Assembly: GCA_949987705.1 (NCBI GenBank)
Contig: OX465281.1
Span: forward strand, 191,443,112-191,507,111
Direction: 5' to 3'
Length of the DNA stretch: 64,000 nt
DNA from: Thereva unica
Lineage: Eukaryota; Arthropoda; Insecta; Diptera; Therevidae
The notes under the pieces are model-generated. The model saw only the letters and a program-made list of their open reading frames with translations, did not search any database and had not been told where the DNA came from. A program made the position numbers and the translations under genes. Shown here piece by piece: positions 56,371 through 64,000 of the stretch (the stretch's first letter is position 1; each line of letters opens with the position of its first letter).

Positions 56371-57170
56371 TTAGTGATATTTTGTTTGACTTCTCGTCGT
56401 ACCATTTCCTGCATGTTCTGTCATCGCCATATCGTCGCTTATAAAGGCTTGAAAGTCTGGTAATACTGCTAACTTCATTTCCATGCCACTTAAAATACGA
56501 AAGGGCGTACTTCTTGTTGGGGTATTATTTATCATTGGTTTAACTCGATCAATGTTTAGAATCGGAATTAAGATAAGATTTATCATCTCTACCTTCCGTA
56601 GGTAGTGATTAACGAATGTGGTGTGCCTATGCGGCCATTTTGAAACAGTTTGGCTATAAATGCTGTTCTTCGGTTTCCCCGGTTTGCCTTCTGCCAGTAT
56701 GCATTCTATGCATCTTTTGACTAACTGGAATACCTTCACTTTGATTACCGCCTTCACTTCACTTTGATAAAAAATTGACTTGCCGGCCTCGTAATGAGGA
56801 TGGAGGACACCAAAATTGCTTATGGTATCTATGGTATCAGAAATTTCGGGAAATATAGCAGAGCAGTAGGCAGACCCAAGAGAACATCAGAGGCTTAACA
56901 TTCGAAACTGGAGACATGCTGCAAGGGACCATCAAAGTTTCAGAAATGTTCCTCTGGTTCAAATAACTTCAACACTGGTGCTTTTACCAATATTTCTTTT
57001 AATGCTTTCAAGGCATTTTGCTGATCGGTTTCTATTTTAAATATGGCCTACTTTGTTAGCAATTCGCTGAACAGCTTTGCTTCAACTGCACAGTCTGCTA
57101 TAAATCTTCTGAATTAGGGCGTTAGTCCCAGCAACCTTTGTAAAATTTTCCTATTATTTGGTATATTAAA
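56371..57170 (-). pseudogene. Ty3/gypsy pol remnant, RT end and integrase pieces
   Basis: Minus strand 57,170-57,000 reads PNNRKILQRLLGLTP, FRRFIADCAVEAKLFSELL and NALKALKEILVKAPVLKLF. These are the end of the RT and the start of the RNase H connection in gypsy elements. 56,757-56,371 then reads VKRCIECILAEGKPGKPKN (part of the integrase zinc-binding region) and MINNTPTRSTPFRILSGMEM (end of the integrase core). Most of RNase H and the integrase core are deleted. Confidence 0.65.
56880..56950 (+). pseudogene. RTE-like C-terminal scrap
   Basis: AVGRPKRTSE and then LNIRNWRHAARDHQSFRN, the GRPxxxW...LxIRNWRxxAxDR tail also present at 14,550 and 46,500. Confidence 0.5.
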
Positions 57171-57744
57171 GAGGAAACTGAATTATTACTTTTGTCCTCT
57201 TCTCTGAGGAGGCAGGACGGCCCTGGTGCAAATCAGCCTCAGTCAGAGTGTCATGTCTCAGCACTCCTTAAAAAGCTTGCAGCGCTACCGTTCCTTTACC
57301 AGTTCTATATACTTTTTAACATGCATGCATGTGTTTATGCTTCTCCAAAGCGTTCTACGAGTATTATAAAAAAAGCTTTTTAAAAAAGAAATATTAATGG
57401 ACGCCTGTGGATATGTAATCCGCTTTTATTTTGTTCATCCTTTGCCACTGCCTTTTACTTTCAAAGCGCGATTGTGGCTTTACCAAAGCAGTCCCCCAAC
57501 TAAATTTGAACCAATTCCAACGCTGCTTGTCCTCCGTATTGAACGAGAAGATAATTGCCGTTTTCTTTTTTTTAAATTAAATTTATGAAAACTCCAGTAA
57601 AGCTCCATCGAGATCATATTTACAGCGCCCAAAGTAATCTCCCCTGAGCAGCGCTCCCAATTTTTCCAACTGGGTATATATCATTCCATCATCCAACGCA
57701 CATATTCATCGATGCTTTAATCTTTAATCACACCTTTTCCGAAA
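57171..57744. other. Gene-free stretch, possibly old retroelement
   Basis: Minus-strand codons at 57,600-57,680 read LEKLGALLRGDYFGRCKYDL, coding-like but unassigned. Nothing else supported. Confidence 0.3.
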
Positions 57745-57861
57745 GCCGCTAGCGGTCTGAAGTTTGGAGCTACCTTAGCTGTGACAGTTATTGGTAGCAA
57801 CGAAAGAAGTTTTTCAATTTTAAGGCGTTTAAAGGATTGGCAAAGTAGTGCAACTGGAAAA
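57745..57861 (+). pseudogene. hAT transposase C-terminal dimerisation fragment
   Basis: One frame reads ATLAVTVIGSNERSFSILRR, then LKDWQSSATG. This resembles the conserved (S/C)ERSFSxLRRIKxxLR block of hAT transposases. No catalytic DDE region is attached. Confidence 0.65.
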
Positions 57862-59290
57862 TATTTCTTGCTACCGCACTGGTTCTGATACTAGTCAATT
57901 TCCCACTATAGTCCATTCAAAACGCGCGTTATGGTGTTCCAAAATAACACCGTTAAGAAAATCGAACCCTAAACGTTTTTGCGGTCGCTGATCACGAAAA
58001 TCGAGGTCCCGCGGTCCTAAAACATGGGCGTCACCCCTAAAAATGCAAAAAACACCCATTTTTAGGGTGTTTTCGCGATTATTTCAATAATAATGAAAAC
58101 TAATGCGATGAAATGCACTTTTTTTAATATTTATTTGCGAAGGTGGTTGATTTGTACTAAATTAAGGCGAACTTTATGATAAGGGGTAGTCCTAAAGGGT
58201 TGAAACTACCCCTAAATCGGCCAAAAATGGAAAAAATTGTAAATTTTTTTTTTCAAGTTTATGCTTCAAATTCGATTGTGGGCGTACTGTCAGGCAAAAA
58301 TAAATTATTTTCAACCCTTAAGGGGTTAAAACTACCCCTACTATAATAAAAACAACTTTATATAAAAAAAATTGCAAACATTTTTTTTTGCTTTTTGTTT
58401 GAAATTTGGTTCAAAAGGTATTATCAGCAAAAAAATTAATTTTTTCAACCCTTAAGGGGGTAAAACTACCCCTACATTAAAATTGTAATGAAATATTTCT
58501 CAATATATTTTTTATTTTTTTTTCTCTTTAGGGGTATTTTAACCTCTGTATAAAGGGGTTTATAGTGGAATTTTCCAAATGTTTTAATGATTAAAAATGG
58601 AAAAAAGAATTTAAAAGCAAAACAATAAATTTTAATTTGTTTCAATTAGATACAATTTTAATGTAGGGGTAGTTCTACCCCCTTAAGGGTTGAAAAAAAT
58701 ATTTTTTTTGCTGATAATACCTATTGAACCAAATTTAAAACAAAAAGCAAACAAAAATTTTTGCAATTTTTTAATATATAGTTGATTTTTATTATTGTAG
58801 GGGTAGTTTTAACCCCTTAAGGGTTGAAAATAATTTATTTTTGCCTGACAGCACGCCCACAATCGAATTTGAAGCATAAATTTGAAAAAAAAAATTACAA
58901 TTTTTTCCATTTTTGGCCGATTTAGGGGTAGTTTCAACCCTTTAGGACTACCCCTTATCATAAAGTTCGCCTTAATTTAGTACAAATCAACCACCTTCGC
59001 AAATAAATATTAAAAAAGTGCATTTCATCGCATTCGTTTTCATTATTATTGAAATAATCGCGAAAACACCCTAAAAAGGGGTGTTTTTTGCATTTTTAGG
59101 GGTGACGCCCATGTTTTAGGACCGCGGGACTCCGATTTTCGTGATCAGCGACCCCAAAAACGTTTAGGGTTTGATTTTCTTAACGGTGTTATTTTGGAAC
59201 ACCCCCCCCGCGTTTTGAATGGACTACTAGTGCTAAACGTATTACTAATTTCTAAAAAGACAGTTTATTCCGTTTACGTATCATACTGGT
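57862..59290. repeat. Rep-G terminal fragment split by the hairpin element
   Basis: 57,885-57,908 (CTGGTTCTGATACTAGTCAA, TTTCCCACTA) and 59,227-59,290 (CTAGTGCTAAACGTATTACT, CAGTTTATTCCGTTTACGT) are continuous in the other Rep-G copies at 757 (reversed) and 24,555. They act as a filled-site/empty-site comparison for the hairpin. Confidence 0.75.
57909..59226. mobile_element. Giant hairpin (foldback) element, 1,318 bp, CTA target duplication
   Basis: Two arms of about 575 bp (57,909-58,486 and 58,651-59,226) are near-perfect reverse complements, separated by a loop of about 165 bp. Ends are TAGTCCATTCAAAACG, and CTA is duplicated at 57,906-57,908 and 59,227-59,229, confirmed against empty sites in other Rep-G copies. 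Each arm carries three modules of the type CCTTAAGGGGTTAAAACTAC (58,311, 58,445 and an outer variant at 58,181, mirrored at 58,661, 58,797, 58,921). Near the ends AGGGGTGACGCCCATG and its mirror occur. No reading frame is visible. The superfamily is not assigned; a 3-bp duplication would fit PIF/Harbinger or CACTA-like elements among others. Confidence 0.92.
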
Positions 59291-59796
59291 TTTAACTTTG
59301 TTTTTGTCAAATATTTTACCCAATTACTGTTTTATTTGTGCGCTTATAAGAATGATGTTCTTTTCACAATGGCCAATAAATTATTATTATTAATTACATA
59401 CTAAAAAATGACGAAATATGAGGTTGTACTCTTACTTTCCATTCCATACCAACTTTAAATTTCTCTTATTTTACAGGAATTGCCATTTTAACATATCATC
59501 GATTGTGAGTAAGGTTAATCCTTAACTCTGGGTTAAAGATATTCTTCGATTATGTTTACAGTCTTAGCTTCCTTTGAGAAGGAAATGTTCCTTCACCGAC
59601 AACAGCTATGCACTGCACTATTCTAGAACCAAAACTAGTAGATCATAAAATCCAAAAGGGACCTTCTCGTAGTAGATACCTTGTGAAAAATGGTAGGAAA
59701 CTGCTGTTATTGAAGTTATAGAAATGGATTTATATAAGATACTACAATAGTAATAATATTTAAAAGCAGATAAACATTTTCAATACAAAAAAGTAA
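59291..59796. other. Gene-free, AT-rich stretch
   Basis: Nothing recognised; it would be the 3' flank of the minus-strand exon that follows. Confidence 0.4.
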
Positions 59797-60206
59797 TTAA
59801 ATCTTAAAACTTAAATCTTGCTTTAACGATTCTTCTACTAAATTCGTAACACATTTCCTTGACAAATATCCTGTCACAGAAAATAACGCAATTTTCATTA
59901 AATCGCATTTTACAGAGACGCTCTTATCTATCCACAAAATTCCAAAATTCAAAAAAAAAAACCTTGCCACAAAAATTGAATGGAATGGAGAAACAGCAGT
60001 AAACATTTTTCGATAAAGATATCTTAAAACCATTTGCTTCGATATCCACGATCCACCCTTGTGCAAGTGAGACACAAAATGCTCAAAATCTATTTCTGGA
60101 TTTGGCAGTTTCACCCTTATCCAGTCACTACCATCCACACAGCCACATAGAGCATATAATCCACATTCAACATGTGTACTTGCTGCATAAATGTCCTTGA
60201 GTGTAA
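59797..60206 (-). CDS. Candidate terminal exon of a minus-strand gene, unidentified
   Basis: A good acceptor (GTTTCCTTTTCAG) precedes an open frame of about 136 codons to a stop at 59,797. It starts (G)VTLKDIYAASTHVECGLYAL, continues CGCVDGSDWIRVKLPNPEID and HLHKGGSWISKQMVLRYLYR, and ends NLVEESLKQDLSFKI. Composition and lack of stops in an AT-rich region support coding. A T-rich run (GGTTTTTTTTTTTG on the minus strand) in the middle may mark an intron boundary. I do not recognise the family. No upstream exon was identified; it could start in the 60,430-60,600 region, close to the plus-strand exon at 60,677. Confidence 0.42.
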
Positions 60207-60676
60207 CTGAAAAGGAAACAAAAACCTAATTGAATTCAGAAATTTCCCAACTTGGCCCTCATAAATTAATGGCAGACATTGGATGAAGGCAATTCTAGGA
60301 AGGAGCGGAAGGGACAAATGATACCCAAATATACAATATATACATATTAAAATGGGAGGGGTGATTAAGGGTATGTATTTTATGGATAAATCCCTGCAAG
60401 GGATTGCCCCTCTCCAGTTTTTCTATTTTTAGTATATGTTCGACCCTTATAATGTCGATATGTGATCGAGCTAATCAATTGCTTTTGGATAAATTTTATA
60501 TCAGACGAATAACGACGCGATCTTATCGGGTTGAAGGCTTTTTGTTATAGTTAGAAAAAAAAATACAGTGAATTATTTAAGGAGATTATTTTGTGCTGTG
60601 ATAGTGAAGTGATCTTGTTAAAAAAAAATAAGTGTAAATATAGGTTTTAAATTTGGATTAACATAGCGAAGACAGA

Positions 60677-60706
60677 ATGCTGTTGTCGGAGGATCAGTTG
60701 CAAGAG
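60677..60706 (+). CDS. Candidate first coding exon of a plus-strand gene
   Basis: GACAGAATG opens a frame MLLSEDQLQE that ends exactly at GAG|GTATGA, a plausible splice donor in phase 0. Upstream 60,540-60,676 is AT-rich with stops in all frames, as expected of a 5' UTR. No second exon was located. Ten residues are too few to name a family. Confidence 0.35.
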
Positions 60707-60878
60707 GTATGATCGTTTCTTGATCAATATTTTGTTAAGGATTGTTTATGCCGCTTTATCAATGCATTAATTAGTGGTGCTATCGTATTAAATTATTTAT
60801 TTGTTTATTTGGAAATCAATTTGAAGTTACTCAGCGTGATCGTATATTTCTGATGTACCTGCTTGCGAACATATATTC

Positions 60879-61103
60879 CAACGGTGGGCAAATGCGGCTC
60901 TTAGAGCCGCATGCGGCTCTTCGTTGAATCAAGTTCGGCTCCAAACGTATCTCTTTAAATTATTGAATATTCCAGACGGGTGTGGAAATGCTCTTAATTT
61001 TTGATTTTTGAAATTACATAATACTATAACATATAATGCGGCTCTTTACAATTATGAAAAACCCACATGCGGCTCTCATTAACCTCATGCGTGCCCACCC
61101 CTG
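60879..61103. mobile_element. hAT-type MITE (225 bp)
   Basis: Left end CAACGGTGGGCAAATGCGGC, right end mirrored CAGGGGTGGGCACGCATG. Internal repeats of ATGCGGCTCT occur at 60,891, 60,909, 61,017 and 61,069. A flank of ATATTC is present on both sides, an imperfect 8-bp duplication. The CAG-GGTGGGCA type of end is common in hAT MITEs. Confidence 0.6.
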
Positions 61104-61670
61104 AATATTCTATTTAATAAAATATATTGAACAGAATTTGTTTCTATATAAAATTATCCAAGCTATGATATTTGTGGATGTGGATTTAATTATATTGATA
61201 TTTTTAATCTAAAGTGGTCTGCTAGTGTAAATGTCACATCTATTATTACATAGTGTCAAATTTTTAAAATATTTGTCATAAAATCCTACATTTTTCATTT
61301 GAATAAAAATCGTGTTTAATTACTATTCGATTGCTAGAAGAAAATATAAAATTTGCTTCTAAATTTTCAAGAAATATTAATGAAAGCATTTTTAAATGCT
61401 AAAGAGTGAATATGTATGAGATGCCATGATAGGCTGCGTACAATTCACTTTATCTTTTTATTTCTAAAAAACAAAATGAATTATAAACAGTAACGAATAA
61501 ATACAATTATATTTAGCAAATATCGGCTTAAACAAATGTATATGAACATTGAGTTTGTAAAATTATTAGGTACAAGTCCACACCGTAGTTGAGCAACCTA
61601 AACGCAAAACGTAGCATATCATCGTTGTCAAACCAATTTCTTTTATGTGCAAAAAGTATAACTTTGAGAT
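61104..61670. other. Gene-free, strongly AT-rich stretch
   Basis: Nothing recognised. Confidence 0.4.
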
Positions 61671-62647
61671 AGGGATCGTCCATAAATTACGTGAGGCGAA
61701 TTTTGCGATTTTTCGACCCCCCCTCCACCCTTGGTGAGATGTCGTGAGATTTGGCTCGACCCCATCTCCCTCCCCATAATCCCAAGTGAGATTTTTCAGA
61801 TTTTAAAAGATCTCGAGTATTTAACACTAAAAATACTTATTTACGGGTGTAATCACAAGCTTCAATTATAGATAACTGATATAATTCAAACTCCTTCGCT
61901 TTTTCCGCTTGTAGTGGACACGCAACTATCAAAACGTGAGCACTCATAATCAACAAGAATTTCACTTTGCTAAAATCCGGTGATAGCCCTTCCTGTAGTT
62001 CTATATTCTAATGGCCTTTACGCGGTTCAGTGTTAATTGGTTCGTACGCCGAACCATTCGACGAGTCCTGCGTTTCGCTAGCCGGATGGCTGCTAAACAA
62101 TCGAGGAGCTACTATGCCACTTTCTGGCGTTCGCATAAGAATTGTTGTGTATAATCTAGCCATATCTTAAGACCCTTTTTCACACACAGGTCAACGGCAG
62201 GCTGTGGCCTGAAAGTTTTTTCCTTGAAGTCAAGTGTGACCATACACCTCCCCGGCCGCCAATTGGATGGGGCCTGCAGTCCAATAAATCTGATAAAAAT
62301 CTTGTGTGGGCATTCAATCGTCGATAGTTTGTGCCTGCAGATCTGGGATGGTAGCACGTAAGTTGTTTCAATCGACCGGCCACGGCCTGTCAGGCAAATA
62401 CCTGGATTCCTCATCCCTCAGTCAGACTGAGTATTGTGTGGCTTTCATTGGGCCGTGCCTGCCGACCTAGCCTGCCGGTGGCCTGTAAGTCTTTAGTGGA
62501 GAAACATGTTTTTTTTAATCTAACACAGTTTTCTAGCAATTTTACACTGTTTCTTGAAAAAAAAAAATTACGTGATATTTTCCGATACCCCCCTCTCTCC
62601 ACGTGAGATTGGAATTAAACGTCTCGCGTAAATAATGGACAACCCTT
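61671..62647. mobile_element. GTC-type DNA element, copy B, intact (977 bp)
   Basis: The ends AGGGATCGTCCATAAATTAC and CGTAAATAATGGACAACCCT (plus T) form an imperfect inverted pair. Next to both lie CCCCCCTCC/GTGAGAT-type subterminal blocks in inverted order. The internal sequence matches copy A. Frames at 62,112-62,602 have no recognisable transposase domain, so it is probably non-autonomous. Target duplication is at most 2 bp (AT/TA). Confidence 0.7.
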
Positions 62648-62800
62648 ATTGAAAAAAAGGCTCTGCAACATCTCCTGCACATAGTATTTCATAAGGTTTT
62701 AAACTCAGCTCAGCCGAATTTTATGAAAATCTTTTCAGATCATATTTCCGTTAATACACATACACACGGTTATCCCCAAATTTTTGCTTGACATCTGCAA
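62648..62800. repeat. Rep-G array-unit fragment
   Basis: CCGAATTTTATGAAAATCTT and TTCAGATCATATTTCCGTTA match the type-B 146-bp unit, followed by ACACATACACAC and CAAATTTTTGCTTG as at 2,935-2,980. Confidence 0.65.
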
Positions 62801-62999
62801 ATCTTGTTCCCATATGATTTTTTGTAATTTTTCACCAAAGCACTTTTAAAATTTATTTTGTTTTCATAGAAAAAAACCCTAAAAAGTAAGATTTGCGCAA
62901 ATATGCTTGGGTCATGTGAGCAGGCAATTAGGGGTGCTAATTTTGAAATGTCGATAAAACAGTAAAGGAGGAAAGACGGGGACTAAAGTTAAACTATAC

Positions 63000-63370
63000 A
63001 CAGCCCTTATAAGGACCACTTTGCATTGATCCGAAACGTGAACATTAAAAAGTAACGAGGAACCTATGATGCTTCGGAAGAAAAATCCTTCTCACTTTAC
63101 ATATAGGGAAAAGTGAACGGAAGTGATGTTTTGGGCAAGCAGATACAATCATGAAATGTATCAGTTGTATAAAGATCCAAACATCAGAAAAGCTATAAAA
63201 TCAAATAGAATAGATGATAGTACTGCAAAAATTATTATGAACGAAAGATCAAATTAGTCCGAATAAAAGATATAAAGATAGCATGGAAGAAAACCTACGA
63301 ACCATAGAGGTATAAAATAATTGAAACCTCCAAGCTCGGTACCGACAGCTCTAGAGAGGTATGTTACAGG
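63000..63370 (+). pseudogene. RTE-like C-terminal fragment
   Basis: Codons read YTALIRTTLH, SETWTLKSNEEPMMLRKKN, RYNHEMYQLYKDPNIRKAIK and SNRIDDSTAKIIM. This follows the YxxLIRxxLxYGSETW, NxELYxLYxxPxIxxxIKxxRLxW and tail order after the RT. Stops and frameshifts throughout. Confidence 0.6.
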
Positions 63371-63499
63371 ACTCAAATACTAATAAAAGGTATGTGGAGC
63401 TGTTGATGATAAGACTATGATGGTACTTTTGTCATAGTATACAGTATATATCTGAGCATTTTTTTCGTTATTCAGAATACTTGATTCAATCGTTTAAAC
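63371..63499. other. Gene-free spacer
   Basis: Nothing recognised. Confidence 0.4.
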
Positions 63500-64000
63500 C
63501 AGTGGTCTCCGAACTTTTTTGACCGCCTACCCTTATGACGAAAATAATCATAAATTGTGCCACCAATTTTTTTTAATATATGTGATGTCCCTTGTAGTCC
63601 AGTGGATAGCGGTACAAATAGAGTATTATCTCCGAATTCTTTCCGCCAGCCCCGATTTTTATGAAAATGGGAACTAGGCTTTTCTTATTTTTAGGGCTTG
63701 AAAAGTATCACTTTTGGCAAAAAATTTAAAAACAATACTTATATTTAAACAACAACTTACAAACCACCCCCAAAGACCTGTTTTTAACAATTTAAAAAAT
63801 TTTAATGGCATTTATGATAAATTAAGATGCATTATTAAATTTCCGGTAAATGTTTAGAATTGAGGCTCCAGAGAAAAACGGCTAGTCTAGCTTTTTGGTG
63901 TGATTTTTGAGTGCCCCAATAGTAGTTTGATTACGGAAGAGGAATATTTTTGTTATTGATGGGTGCGGGTGAATTAGGGCTCCAAGCTAAAATAGTTTTA
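63500..64000. mobile_element. hAT-type element end, continuing past the window or truncated
   Basis: CAGTGGTCTCCGAACTTTTT (63,501-63,520) followed by GACCGCCTACCC is the common CAGTGGTYYCCAAACTTTTT-type hAT terminal repeat. No second end is visible before 64,000. The remaining sequence is non-coding as far as I can see. Confidence 0.5.

Overview
This is a eukaryotic nuclear window, most likely from an insect. The case for an insect, probably a fly, rests on four consecutive, splice-phased exons at 30,883-31,688. They encode the conserved N-terminal half and the first residues of the ARID domain of retained/dead ringer (retn, ARID3 family), and the peptide is closest to what is known for Drosophila Retn. 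Nothing bacterial or organellar was seen. Species is not determined.

Most of the window is transposon wreckage in layers. Reading left to right: 0-3.1 kb holds a Ty3/gypsy RNase H scrap and an unnamed dispersed family (called Rep-G here), one copy of which carries a tandem array of exact 146-bp units. 4.6-8.3 kb is a non-autonomous Helitron, inserted between A and T and ending in CTAG, later hit by a TA-flanked MITE, a SINE, a LINE and another inverted-repeat element. 10.1-13.3 kb is a DNA element starting with a GTCGTCC-type inverted end, broken by a SINE and by a gypsy protease/RT remnant, next to a Helitron helicase scrap. 14-24 kb holds three non-LTR retrotransposon families (LINE-A, LINE-B and an RTE-like one). 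25-31.7 kb is the least repetitive part and carries retn. 32-41 kb holds more Helitron, LINE, Penelope-like and MITE remains. 43.5-47.4 kb is a second Helitron with recognisable Rep and helicase pieces, interrupted by a SINE and an RTE-like element. 48-57 kb holds LINE-A, a SINE, gypsy integrase pieces and a hAT scrap. 57.9-59.2 kb is a 1.3-kb near-perfect hairpin element with a CTA target duplication. 59.8-60.7 kb has a possible head-to-head pair of host exons, and the end of the window is further DNA-transposon and retroelement debris.

Functionally, only retn is a confident host gene. No downstream ARID exon was found in the remaining 32 kb, so retn appears to have a very long intron filled with mobile elements. 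The mobile elements show possible trans relationships: a tRNA-headed SINE has a 3' end resembling that of LINE-A, and the non-autonomous Helitron shares its 5' end with the copy that carries Rep/helicase. All transposon ORFs seen are truncated, frameshifted or carry stops. All identifications come from reading the sequence; no search was run.
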